NCBI GenBank assembly: GCA_012839815.1
Contig: DUMQ01000020.1
Coordinates: forward strand, 1-45,399
From: Bacillota bacterium
GTDB taxonomy: Bacteria; Bacillota; SHA-98; Ch115; JABLXJ01
Length of the DNA stretch: 45,399 bases
Reading direction: 5' to 3'
Shown here in pieces: positions 35,227 to 43,430 of the stretch; position 1 is the first letter of the stretch, and each line of letters begins with the position of its first letter. The position numbers and the translations under genes are program-made. The notes beneath the pieces are model-generated. The model worked only from the letters and a program-made list of their open reading frames with translations. It searched no databases and had not been told where the DNA came from.

Positions 35227-36072
35227 GTGATGAACAGGCGAAATACCAGAGCGGTAAACTCGGCCGGTGTAATATGTAAGCATACAATATTGGTGGTAGG
35301 GGCTCTGATCTCCATATTCCCCTTTATCTGGATGGTACTAACAGCCTTCAAACCTGAACCAGAGACATTGCTGTGGCCTCCACGAGTACTTCCAATGGAA
35401 CCGACCTGGCAAAACTTTATCAACATATTCACCCGATGGCCGTTTCATCGCTTCTTTCTAAATTCTTTCATTTTCGCCGGGGTATCGACGCTTACAATTC
35501 TTCTTACATCTTCTGCCGCCGGGTATGCTTTCGCCAAGATCCGGTTCTGGGGGCGAGATCTACTCTTCTTTATCTTTCTCGCTACCATGATTCTTCCCTT
35601 TGAAACCTATATGATCCCCGTATACCTCCTTGTCAACAAGCTTGGATGGATCAATACATACCAGGGACTGATCCTTCCATTCGTCATAATGAGTTTTGGC
35701 TTGTTTCTAATGCGACAGACAATACAATCGATCCCTGACGAGTTGATTGATGCCGCACGGGTCGATGGGTGTTCAGAATTCCGCATATACAGAGATTTGA
35801 TCTTGCCACTCAGCAAGGGATCGCTTTCAGCGCTGGCGATCTACGCCTTCGTCTCCGTCTATGGCTTCTTCACATGGCCCTTAGTAGTTACGACTACCCA
35901 AGACATGTACACGACAGAGCTCGGCCTCGCTATGTTTCAGAAGGCTTTTTTCACAGAATATGCCCTTTCCATGGCAGGTGCCGCTGTGACGTCACTACCC
36001 CTCATCTTTCTATTCTTGTTCTTCCAGCGGAATATAATCACTGGTATCACTCTTACGGGACTGAAGGGATGA
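35227..36072 (+). CDS. Sugar ABC transporter permease (MalG/UgpE-like)
   Basis: Second membrane subunit of the CUT1 importer, 281 residues with six hydrophobic helices. GTG 35227 is preferred over the adjacent ATG 35230 because GGGAGGG lies 11 bases upstream. Typical pieces are ISIFPFIWMVLTAFKPEPET and the EAA loop DAARVDGCSEFRIYRDLILP. It ends IITGITLTGLKG, the usual C-terminus of MalG-like permeases. The UroD-like gene starts eight bases after its stop. Confidence 0.93.
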   Translation: MMNRRNTRAVNSAGVICKHTILVVGALISIFPFIWMVLTAFKPEPETLLWPPRVLPMEPTWQNFINIFTRWPFHRFFLNSFIFAGVSTLTILLTSSAAGYAFAKIRFWGRDLLFFIFLATMILPFETYMIPVYLLVNKLGWINTYQGLILPFVIMSFGLFLMRQTIQSIPDELIDAARVDGCSEFRIYRDLILPLSKGSLSALAIYAFVSVYGFFTWPLVVTTTQDMYTTELGLAMFQKAFFTEYALSMAGAAVTSLPLIFLFLFFQRNIITGITLTGLKG

Positions 36073-36079
36073 TGTTGGC

Positions 36080-37111
36080 ATGGATGAGATCCGGTGGAAT
36101 CGCTTCAAGGAGGCCGCTCTTGGCAGAGGCAGGGACATCGTTGTGGCTTTGATCGTTGACAGCCCTTGGATCCCAGGCCATTGTGGCATATCGCACTTCG
36201 ATTACTTCCTGTTCCCAGAGCGTTGGTTCGAGGCAAATCTCAGGATATATTCTTCATACCCTGACATAGTCTTCCTCCCGGGTTTCTGGGTTGAATACGG
36301 AATGGCAACCGAGCCATCCGCTTTTGGTTGCAGGATTACCTGGTGGGAGAACAACACGCCATCGGTGAGCCCTGTGATCCACAATATGGCTGATCTCGAC
36401 CGTCTCCGGGTACCCAAGCCTGAGGCGGATGGACTGATGCCATTTGTTTTGCACTGGTATAGGTGGGCCCAGGGTTTATTAATGGAACGAAATATGTCCA
36501 TAAAGATGGTGGCGGCCCGCGGTCCTCTCGCGCTGGCGGCGCACCTGAGAGGGATGACGGAGTTCCTGACGGATTTAAAGATAGAACCAGCTGGCGTGAA
36601 GAGACTTCTTGAGATAACCACTTCTACGGTGATCGAGTGGCTTAAGGCCCAGGCCGAGACCCTGGGGACCGTAGAAGGAATAATGGTGCTTGATGATATA
36701 GTTGGTTTTCTGTCGCGCCAGGACTACATAGAATTTGCTCATCCATACCTGAGGGAGATTTTCGATTCATTTCCTGATATGGTGAAGGTGTACCATAATG
36801 ACGCCAACATCAGACCTTTCATGGATAAGCTCGCTGAGACAGGCTTAGATGTTCTGAACTTTGGTTACAACCTGGGGATAGATGAGCTAGCGAGGGTGGT
36901 AGGTGAAAAGATATGCATCATGGGTAACATACCCCCTCTCAGTGTCCTGGCGCAGGGCCGGCCCGAGGATGTTAAACACGTCGCTGCCAAGTGCCTGGAG
37001 AGCGTATCGAATGTCGGTATCCGGAGATTTATACTATCCGCTGGCGGCGGAGTATCTCCTGGTACACCGCAAGAGAATATAAGTGCCATAGCATGTTCCG
37101 GGTCATTGTAA
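36080..37111 (+). CDS. Second UroD-like protein
   Basis: A 343-residue TIM-barrel protein of the uroporphyrinogen decarboxylase superfamily, divergent from the one at 31525. The HxC site is replaced here by VKVYHNDANIRPFMDKLAET, with His-Asn-Asp. The end has GNIPPLSVLAQGRPEDVKHV, FILSAGGGVSPGTPQENI and family-like spacing. The missing Cys suggests a different metal or chemistry from the first copy. It starts eight bases after the permease stop, so it is cotranscribed with the importer. Function unknown; haem synthesis is unlikely. Confidence 0.83.
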   Translation: MDEIRWNRFKEAALGRGRDIVVALIVDSPWIPGHCGISHFDYFLFPERWFEANLRIYSSYPDIVFLPGFWVEYGMATEPSAFGCRITWWENNTPSVSPVIHNMADLDRLRVPKPEADGLMPFVLHWYRWAQGLLMERNMSIKMVAARGPLALAAHLRGMTEFLTDLKIEPAGVKRLLEITTSTVIEWLKAQAETLGTVEGIMVLDDIVGFLSRQDYIEFAHPYLREIFDSFPDMVKVYHNDANIRPFMDKLAETGLDVLNFGYNLGIDELARVVGEKICIMGNIPPLSVLAQGRPEDVKHVAAKCLESVSNVGIRRFILSAGGGVSPGTPQENISAIACSGSL

Positions 37112-37161
37112 AGATCTAGCTGGACCTCTAAGTTTAACATACGGTTGGGAGGGTTATATCG

Positions 37162-38559
37162 ATGCTGGCATCGACATGTTGTCGTGAAGATCCGATGAGG
37201 GATCACCCAGGAATTTCGCCATTGAAGTCGCTATTAGAGTTGACTCCGGAAGAATTCCCTGCCTACATAGAGGTTCTCCGCAAGAAGGTTGTCAATGCAG
37301 GCAATAGGCTTCATGATTTTGCAGAGTTTACCATGGACCTCTGCTCATATCTTGTCCGCTGGAGCCTGCAGAAGCCTGGTGACCCAAAGGCTCTGGCGGA
37401 CGAGGTCATTACCGGTGAAATATCTAAGAATATTGAACTCCTCCGAGAGGCTGGCGCCGAGAATGAAGTGAAGCGGATTGAGGATGCGCGGCGGCGCTTT
37501 GCCAAAAGCAACCTCATAAAGCTATCCCAGGCCTGCGACAGCGGGGCCATAAATACGCGCTGGGGCAATGACTACGCCTCAGGGCTACGCGAGGCCATGC
37601 GCAAGGGCGCGGTCCTAGTAACTACAAACCCCCAGCTCGTTGACCTGGCGAGGAGGGATGATCCTGCTACATGGGATTCTGTCAAGGCGGCGTTGCAGAG
37701 GAGCCGTCCTGGTGCCACAGGCGCCGAGCTTGCGACGGCCATGACCATGCAGGTTGTACTAAAGAATGCGCGTGAGCTCAGGCCCATCTATGAACTGACC
37801 GGAGGGCGCCTGGGGTATGTGAGCCTTCAGGTCAACCCGAAGAATTCCTCCGATTCTGAAGGAATGATAAGGGAGGCGGAGGGTATATATCAGGACCTGA
37901 CCCGTGAACTCGGCGGGCCCCCCAACGTGGTTTTCAAGGTGCCTGCCACGCGGGCTGGTCTGGATGTGGCCAGGGAGCTCACCTCCCAGGGCATCGGGGT
38001 GAATGTAACGGTGAATTTCTCTGTTGCTCAGGAGGTAGCATTCGCTGAAGTCATAGAGGAGGGCAAGGCCCCTGTATCGTTTTTGACCCTGATGGCGGGG
38101 CGGCTAGATGACCCGGTGGCGATTGAACTTGAGGGTCTCGGTGTCTCCGACGCAAAGGAGCTCAGTACATGGGCCGGGGTTGCGGTTGGTCGCAAGGTCT
38201 ATAGATTGCTTTACGATGGCGGCAGGGGGTATAAGAGGTCTTCCCTGCTGATAGCTTCGCTCCGGGGTCCGTGGCACATAGACAGGCTAATCGGGGCTGG
38301 GAGCTCGCTACTCTATATCACCGTGTTTCCTGATAAGGCAGAGCAGTACGACAGGGAGCCGAGGTCGATCTCACCGAGGCTGGGCGAGGACGTGCCGGAG
38401 GAGATAATAAGGAGGCTCAGGAAAAGCGACCTATTCAACAAGGCATATGATGAGGACGGCCTGGAGCCTGCGGATTTTGATAGCTATCCACCTGTGCAGG
38501 CTACCCTTAAATCCTTCGCCAAGGCGTACGACGAATTCGTATTGTATGTTATGTCATGA
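37162..38559 (+). CDS. Transaldolase-family protein, long form
   Basis: A 465-residue protein of the class I aldolase (transaldolase) superfamily. The catalytic-type Lys is in NVVFKVPATRAGLDVARELT, followed by IGVNVTVNFSVAQEVAF and VSFLTLMAGRLDD. It is much longer than fructose-6-phosphate aldolase or TalB: an N-terminal helical domain of about 150 residues precedes the barrel. GGGAGGG lies eight bases before the ATG. As the last gene of the catabolic run it would cleave or transfer a three-carbon unit from a ketose phosphate, but the true substrate cannot be seen. Confidence 0.85.
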   Translation: MLASTCCREDPMRDHPGISPLKSLLELTPEEFPAYIEVLRKKVVNAGNRLHDFAEFTMDLCSYLVRWSLQKPGDPKALADEVITGEISKNIELLREAGAENEVKRIEDARRRFAKSNLIKLSQACDSGAINTRWGNDYASGLREAMRKGAVLVTTNPQLVDLARRDDPATWDSVKAALQRSRPGATGAELATAMTMQVVLKNARELRPIYELTGGRLGYVSLQVNPKNSSDSEGMIREAEGIYQDLTRELGGPPNVVFKVPATRAGLDVARELTSQGIGVNVTVNFSVAQEVAFAEVIEEGKAPVSFLTLMAGRLDDPVAIELEGLGVSDAKELSTWAGVAVGRKVYRLLYDGGRGYKRSSLLIASLRGPWHIDRLIGAGSSLLYITVFPDKAEQYDREPRSISPRLGEDVPEEIIRRLRKSDLFNKAYDEDGLEPADFDSYPPVQATLKSFAKAYDEFVLYVMS

Positions 38560-38950
38560 TGGCGCAAGAAAATAGACCTGTTTTTTCGTTTCGGGTTATG
38601 GATTAAGCTGAAATTCCTCCAGAAAGCGATGTTGGATACCCTTCGCGTTGTATTTCGTTGTATTTCGGGTAAGCACACCCGGCTCACCTAGGAGAGTCCC
38701 AACACCCAAGACCATGGACGGGTAGGTCCTCGTCTGTGCGGTGCGTCTCCGCCTTCTTCTTGCCCCGGAGGGGAACGGCGTTTTCCTAAGCCGCCGGTCC
38801 CTTCCTCCCTTCCTCCCCCTATTGACAATACTCCACATTGAGATATGATAAATGTAAGCATTTTTATCATTGAAATGTTAATAATGTATAGCAGATATGT
38901 CTGCGCTGAACTTCGCCAATTAAAACTCCTCCAATCGGTGGTGATAATTT
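38560..38950. other. Gap between the catabolic region and the ATPase gene
   Basis: About 390 bp without a supported gene. It contains two adjacent copies of GTTGTATTTC (about 38647-38667) and a pyrimidine-rich tract (about 38798-38820). No clean rho-independent terminator for the upstream operon was seen. A good promoter lies at its right end (listed separately). Confidence 0.4.
38822..38849 (+). promoter_or_regulatory. Sigma-A-type promoter for the DUF4143 ATPase
   Basis: A consensus -35 TTGACA (38822-38827) and TATGAT (38844-38849) are separated by 16 bp. The expected transcript would have a leader of about 95 bases before the GTG at 38951. Confidence 0.65.
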
Positions 38951-40378
38951 GTGAGCCTCTGGGAAGAAAACATCGCGGTCATTCGCGAGCAGAACCCGTG
39001 GTGGGTTTCAGGTACAGTACCTGCCGACCTCGCCGGGTCGGTCCGAAGGGTCTACTATGAGACCATCATTGAACATCTTGCAAGCCAGCGTGAGATCCTG
39101 CTCCTCGAGGGGCCGCGCCGGGTGGGTAAAACCACGCTCATCTACCAGACTATAAACCGGCTACTTGCCTCCGTGAAACCCGACCACATACTGTACGTGT
39201 CTGTGGACGACCCCTATCTCAAAAGGGAGACCCTGTTCAAGGACATCCAGGGCTACTTCGAGCACTTCGTCGCCAGGCAAGACCTGCGGAGCGCGCACGA
39301 GACATTCTATGTCTTCCTCGACGAGGTTACAGCCCTCGAGGACTGGGAGCTTTACGTGAAGCGTTACTATGATCTGAAGTTCCCCTTCCGCTTCGTGTGC
39401 ACAAGTTCGGCTGCGGCCTTTCTAAAGAAACGGTCGCGCGAGAGCCTGGCAGGCCGGATATCCGCGATCCAGGTATACCCCTTCTGCCTGTCGGAAACAA
39501 TCAGGCTCCGGGGGATGGGGGAGAACCTGGCGAGAGCGCACGCCCGGCTGCGCGACGTCTGGGCGGCGTTCTACGGGGACCCCCATATTAGGCGGCTCCA
39601 CGCCGACCTGCGAGAGGTGGAGAGGGAGTTCGGAGCGGTCCTCCTGGACGAGCTCCCTACAAGGCTCTATCTTCTCGAGGGTGGGTTTCCGGAGTACATC
39701 CTCGCGCAGTCCGAGCGTTACAAGGATCGCTACTTCCTGGAGAGCGTTGTCGACAGGACACTTTTCCACGACATCGGACCGGTCTTCGGGACAACCGACC
39801 TGCACTTACTTCAGAGGTTATTCCTTTATAGCAATAACCAGAGTGGGGCGCTTATGAATATCTCAGAGGCTTCAAGGAACCTGGGAGCACCCTATTCGAC
39901 GGTAGCCAGTTACCTGCGTTGTCTGAGCGCGGCTGGGCTGCTTTACCTTCTGCCGAAGTTCGCGTCCTCTGTGGAGGCCGAGGCGAAGTCACTGGAGCGC
40001 GTGTACGCCATAGATCCGGGGCTCTACCTTTCGCTTGCCCGCATCCGGCCCGCCGACCTTGACCGCACGGGTGGGTGGGGGCGCCTTGCAGAGATCAGCG
40101 TGTTAGCGGAGTTGAAGCGTCATGACCTGCGCGCTATCCACTACTGGAGGGAAAGGGATCGCGAGGTGGACTTCGTGGTGGAGAGCGGCGGCGCCTTGAT
40201 CGCCATCGAGGTCAAATTCGGGACGGGGCCGCTCGACCTCGACAGGGAGGGTTTTCGCGGCCTCGAGTACTTCACGCGTAGGTTCTCGCCAGCTACCCGT
40301 ATCATCATAAGCCGAGATACATACGAGCTTCACGACGAGCGGACCCTTGTAGTGCCGTTACGGCTGTTCCTGGGTTAG
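38951..40378 (+). CDS. AAA ATPase with C-terminal DUF4143 domain
   Basis: A 475-residue ATPase of the widespread AAA_14/DUF4143 family, of unknown function. GTG 38951 follows GGTGGTGA by six bases. Walker A is GPRRVGKTT (about 54-62), Walker B FYVFLDEVTAL (about 118-128). The DUF4143 part includes AIQVYPFCLSETIRL, a winged-helix-like segment (NISEASRNLGAPYSTVASYL) and the restriction-like core EVDFVVESGGALIAIEVKFG. It converges on the HEPN gene, and the two coding regions overlap by 21 bp at their 3' ends. Such ATPases are common near mobile or defence genes, but a link with the toxin locus is not shown. Confidence 0.93.
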   Translation: MSLWEENIAVIREQNPWWVSGTVPADLAGSVRRVYYETIIEHLASQREILLLEGPRRVGKTTLIYQTINRLLASVKPDHILYVSVDDPYLKRETLFKDIQGYFEHFVARQDLRSAHETFYVFLDEVTALEDWELYVKRYYDLKFPFRFVCTSSAAAFLKKRSRESLAGRISAIQVYPFCLSETIRLRGMGENLARAHARLRDVWAAFYGDPHIRRLHADLREVEREFGAVLLDELPTRLYLLEGGFPEYILAQSERYKDRYFLESVVDRTLFHDIGPVFGTTDLHLLQRLFLYSNNQSGALMNISEASRNLGAPYSTVASYLRCLSAAGLLYLLPKFASSVEAEAKSLERVYAIDPGLYLSLARIRPADLDRTGGWGRLAEISVLAELKRHDLRAIHYWRERDREVDFVVESGGALIAIEVKFGTGPLDLDREGFRGLEYFTRRFSPATRIIISRDTYELHDERTLVVPLRLFLG

Positions 40379-40780
40379 CGACGGAGGACCATCAATAGGA
40401 AGACCATCAATAAACGAGATAATAATCCTCCGGGCCAAGACCAAGGCCTCTCTAGCATCTTCTTCTGAAGGGAGACTCTCTGATAAAGAGCCGGGTAGGG
40501 TGTCGGGGTAATGCGTAGGGATATAGAATCGATCTAGAGAATATAAATCATCCGCAAGACCTGAGATAGCTTCTTCTCCAAGAAGGAAAATCAGATCAGC
40601 CAACTTATGAGTATGTGGAGGCACATTCCCACGCCCTACGAGGAGAGCCCTTAGCACTTTTTCTACACACTGCTGTGAGTGAAGACAGACCTGATTCCAG
40701 AGACCTTCTTTTAGAGCCAACTCTGCCATTCTCAAATCCTGTCTGGCAAGATTAAGCCAGCGAGTCATCTGGTCGTTCAT
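40358..40780 (-). CDS. HEPN-domain protein, putative toxin partner of the fused MNT
   Basis: A 140-residue all-helical HEPN protein (PF05168 type). Family signs are the N-terminal WLNLARQDLRMAELALKEG, the helix WNQVCLHSQQCVEKVLRALL, and THKLADLIFLL followed by RFYIPTHYPD (84-93), the place where relatives have Y-x3-RYPD. The Arg84-x5-His90 spacing with Tyr91 recalls the RX4-6H and adjacent Tyr of HEPN RNases, whose Tyr is AMPylated by MNT partners, but this equivalence is not certain. Its start overlaps the end of the MqsA-MNT gene by 29 bp, which indicates tight coupling. Confidence 0.88.
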   Translation of the reverse strand: MNDQMTRWLNLARQDLRMAELALKEGLWNQVCLHSQQCVEKVLRALLVGRGNVPPHTHKLADLIFLLGEEAISGLADDLYSLDRFYIPTHYPDTLPGSLSESLPSEEDAREALVLARRIIISFIDGLPIDGPPSLTQEQP

Positions 40781-41573
40781 ATACTATCTTTCCCTTTCCT
40801 AAGATCTCTTCCCTTATAAAGGGCCGTTCCCTGACTAAAGTCTCCCATTCTTCCGGTGTATAAACAAGGATATCCATTCCCACTTTAGGATGAAATTGCC
40901 TCATGATCTCTTTGATACGATCTAAAAAGGGTAAAGTGGTATTAGCAATTACAACAAGGTCTAGATCAGACCACTCTTGAACCTTACCTGCAGCTAGAGA
41001 TCCGAAAAGCATAACCTTTCGAGGGTGCATTCGGTTGACGATCTCCCGGATGAATCGCATTAATTCATCACGTAGAAACCTTACACGCTCTTCCGCCGAT
41101 ATACCAATTGTTCCAAAAGAACTAAACGCTTTCTCAACCCTCCTCCTCTCAAGATTCCCCAATTTATTCTTCGCTGCTTTAAAGAGATCATAGGCATATG
41201 ATATGTCTTCGTCGAACCGGCGGAGTTGTTCACTATGGGGAACACTTGGAATCGCTCCGGCCTCATATCTAGCTATTGTGGCAGGGCTCCATCCTAGAAG
41301 AGCTGCCATTCCTCTTTGAGAAAGACCATATCTACCCCTGATCCTCCTGATGTCCTCAGGGCCTGGCAATCCTTTCTGTTCACGGTATCGCGAATAAGCC
41401 AAAGCCAGGTTTTCACTATCCAAGCTCTCATCAAAAATATCAGTTCCACACACATTACATACCTTTACACTCGCCATAATTGTAATAGGCTCACCTTTAA
41501 CCGGGTAGGTTTCCTGGCGCTGTATCTTGATAGACTCCCTCTCCATTTTACACCTGGGACAATAGGCCTTCAT
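40752..41573 (-). CDS. MqsA-like zinc-ribbon/HTH antitoxin fused to an MNT nucleotidyltransferase
   Basis: A single 273-residue frame. Residues 1-45 are a YgiT-type zinc ribbon with Cys5-x2-Cys8 and Cys39-x2-Cys42; residues 72-110 are an XRE-type helix-turn-helix, GLSQRGMAALLGWSPATIAR, as in MqsA; residues 115-170 are a helical linker; residues 180-270 are a nucleotidyltransferase with GSLAAGKVQEWSDLDLVVIA (Gly191-Ser192, Asp203, Asp205) and third Asp in VGMDILVY (234). MqsA normally ends after the HTH at about 130 residues. GGGAGGA lies nine bases before the ATG. The gene starts two bases after the MqsR-like stop and overlaps the HEPN start, so it lies between two toxin types. Probably neutralises both and represses the operon; that is inference. 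Confidence 0.88.
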   Translation of the reverse strand: MKAYCPRCKMERESIKIQRQETYPVKGEPITIMASVKVCNVCGTDIFDESLDSENLALAYSRYREQKGLPGPEDIRRIRGRYGLSQRGMAALLGWSPATIARYEAGAIPSVPHSEQLRRFDEDISYAYDLFKAAKNKLGNLERRRVEKAFSSFGTIGISAEERVRFLRDELMRFIREIVNRMHPRKVMLFGSLAAGKVQEWSDLDLVVIANTTLPFLDRIKEIMRQFHPKVGMDILVYTPEEWETLVRERPFIREEILGKGKIVYERPDDSLA

Positions 41574-41575
41574 AC

Positions 41576-41980
41576 CTAATCATCCTCCCTACACGATGAC
41601 TCTCGGTATGGAAGTGTATATGGCCCGTTAGACTCGTGAAATGACATACACACACAACCACGGTCGCTGTCAACCTTAAGCTTTATATACACCAGAGTAC
41701 CATCAATATCCTTAATAAACTCCCAGACTACTCCTTCCCCCGAGTGATCCGCCAGCGGACCTCTGTCATAATCCCGATATGTGAGGCTCAGGATCTCGTT
41801 CTTCGCAGCGCCGACCGTAAAACCAAGCCTCGCCAAACCGTCGAGATTCGCCTTGCGGGGAATAAAATCAAACCTGCCCGGGGTATTAACTTCAGCCCTG
41901 ACCTGCCGTAGAAACGCGTTTACCTCTTGAATTGAAGCTGCATAATCAAAACCAGTTCGATCGGGTCGAGACACCAACAC
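41576..41980 (-). CDS. MqsR-family toxin (putative mRNA interferase)
   Basis: A 134-residue protein like the MqsR toxins paired with zinc-ribbon/HTH antitoxins in Bacillota. Key stretches are IQEVNAFLRQVRAE, FDFIPRKANLDGLARLGFTV, EILSLTYRDYDRGPLADHSG, VVWEFIKDIDGTLVYIKLKV and MSFHESNGPY. The start is GTG 41980, six bases after GGGAGG; the frame is open upstream to 42241, but that part has no family similarity and no good ribosome-binding site. MqsR cuts mRNA, classically at GC-containing sites. Its stop is two bases before the MqsA-MNT start. Confidence 0.8.
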   Translation of the reverse strand: MLVSRPDRTGFDYAASIQEVNAFLRQVRAEVNTPGRFDFIPRKANLDGLARLGFTVGAAKNEILSLTYRDYDRGPLADHSGEGVVWEFIKDIDGTLVYIKLKVDSDRGCVCMSFHESNGPYTLPYRESSCREDD

Positions 41981-42256
41981 CCCTTCCCTCCCAAAGTATA
42001 TCATTGATCGAGCAAAAATGCTATCACTTAATATCATTTTCTTAAGCAGGATTTTACAGCGGATTACTGGCCATGGCGTCCAAGATTCTAATTCGCTATC
42101 TACATATATTTTCCTTCTAATCCTAAATTTTCCTTCAAAAATGGAGCAAACGCCGACTACTTGGAAATACTTTCCCAAAGCTGCCGGCGTTGCTGAAATA
42201 ATACGCAGAGCGGGTGATGCCGCCTCAAGGGGTCTATCCACACGCTCTATTACGCT
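41981..42256. other. Upstream region of the toxin-antitoxin operon
   Basis: AT-rich 276 bp between the mannosidase remnant and the MqsR-like start, where the operon promoter and any MqsA-type operator should lie. I saw no palindrome of the AACCT/AGGTT kind known for E. coli MqsA and no strong -35/-10 pair. Confidence 0.4.
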
Positions 42257-42847
42257 CTACTGCAACAGAAAAGTGCGTATCTCGTGCTTGGCTAGATGGA
42301 ATCTGAGGATATTTCCCTCGAGCCTTGCCCCGGTCCCGGGACTAGCTGTGGCGGCCGGAACCGGTCGTTCGATGCGGTCCAGCTCTGTAACCTTTGAAAC
42401 ATTAAATCCGAACAAAACCTCAACATCCGCCTCGCGGCCTTCGCTCTCTTCGCTCTCATAGACCCGGATTACCAGACCATTATTATCCTCGGCCCGCTTA
42501 AAAGCGGATATCATCGCATTACTGGAGTTCACCCGCACGAATGACCTGGAGTCCGGGATACTCATAACCTCGGGGCATGTGCGGCACGCCTCAGCGGTCT
42601 CCGAAATCTTGATAGCATCCAACATCTCCCCAGCAAATTCCCCGGCCACCCCAGTTAAGGGAAGCGCCAGGAGGGGGCGATTAACCTCATCGCCGCGTCG
42701 AGGGGTCTCGGCCTCGCGCCAGTCGCCCTCATGCGAGTAGATCGAATACACAAAGTAAGAAGAGATCTTCCATTCATCAAAGTGCAAGACCTCGGTCAGG
42801 GTCCCGACGGGGGTCTCCCAGATATACCTGAGGTTTCTTTCATCCTC
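42257..42847 (-). pseudogene. Chimeric remnant: UroD-like start fused to GH38 alpha-mannosidase C-terminus
   Basis: The frame is open from 43012 to 42257, but its first part is only dyad-array sequence. From about 42847 to 42749 it reads NLRYIWETPVGTLTEVLHFD and EWKISSYFV, the N-terminal region of UroD-like proteins. It then turns without a stop into YSIYSHEGDWREAETPRRGD (from about 42748), SRSFVRVNSSNAMISAFKRA, LVIRVYESEE and the end HLAKHEIRTFLLQ, which is the GH38 beta-domain C-terminus. The junction lies at about 42749. Neither domain is complete; the mannosidase lacks its whole catalytic domain. Probably a deletion product. Confidence 0.75.
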
Positions 42848-42882
42848 CAGCGGCTCGTGACCTTTACCCTTTGTGCGTCGGA

Positions 42883-43250
42883 CTGGTGACTTTCTTACCA
42901 CTTTGCACGCCCAGCTGGTAAGTTGGTTACCACTTCCTCGCCACCCCACCATGCCCCACCGGTGATGGTGGTAAGAATCTTGCCACCCCGCGGCGGAGGA
43001 GTGGTAACTCATTTACCACTACCAGCCTTATCATGGTAACTTTTTTACCGATCTAACGTGTTTACCGGCCGGGGGTGGCAATTATATTACCACCCCGCGC
43101 CGCGAGGGTGGTAACTTTCTTACTACTTCGCCACGCTCACCGGCTGAAGGTGACAAGATACTTGCCGCCACACCCCGCAAAGATGACCACCTGCTTATCA
43201 CCTGGCCCACACCTCGCCCGCACGGCCCGAAGATGGCAAGTTACATGACC
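42883..43250. repeat. Array A of the GTGGTAA dyad repeat, about 10 copies
   Basis: Copies follow GTGGYAANNNNNTTRCCAC with changes. Left arms start at about 42883, 42915, 42968, 43001, 43033, 43075, 43108, 43150, 43183 and 43233, so the steps are 32, 53, 33, 32, 42, 33, 42, 33 and 50 bp. The best copies are GTGGTAACTCATTTACCAC (43001) and GTGGCAATTATATTACCAC (43075). Between dyads lie GC-rich linkers often containing CCGCG. The array fills the space between the UroD/GH38 chimera and a second GH38 remnant. Confidence 0.85.
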
Positions 43251-43349
43251 TACAAGATCTACATGCGCCCGCTCTTTTGCAGCCCCCAATGATGTTCTCC
43301 TGCAAAACTCAAGTATGGTTGGGACCAACATAAGGTTATACAAGGTATA

Positions 43350-43430
43350 AGATTTAGGTTTTGGTTTCGATCAAGGTTTAGGTTTCGGTCAAAGTCAAGG
43401 TCAAGATTTAGGTTTCGGTCAAGGTTAAGA
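43350..43430. repeat. Simple repeat with GGTTTCGGTCAA units
   Basis: About 80 bp composed of variants of GATTTAGGTTTCGGTCAAGG in direct order, three incomplete copies. It lies just downstream of the second mannosidase remnant and looks like slippage-derived low-complexity DNA. Confidence 0.7.

Noticed and set aside
41981-42241. Long form of the MqsR-like protein (221 residues)
   Set aside because: The extra 87 residues lack similarity to the family, and a much better ribosome-binding site (GGGAGG, six bases) precedes GTG 41980.
42879-43012. Start of the 251-residue ORF as a real N-terminus
   Set aside because: This part is translated dyad-array DNA (His/Trp/Ser-rich) and joins a UroD-like fragment, so the frame start is accidental.
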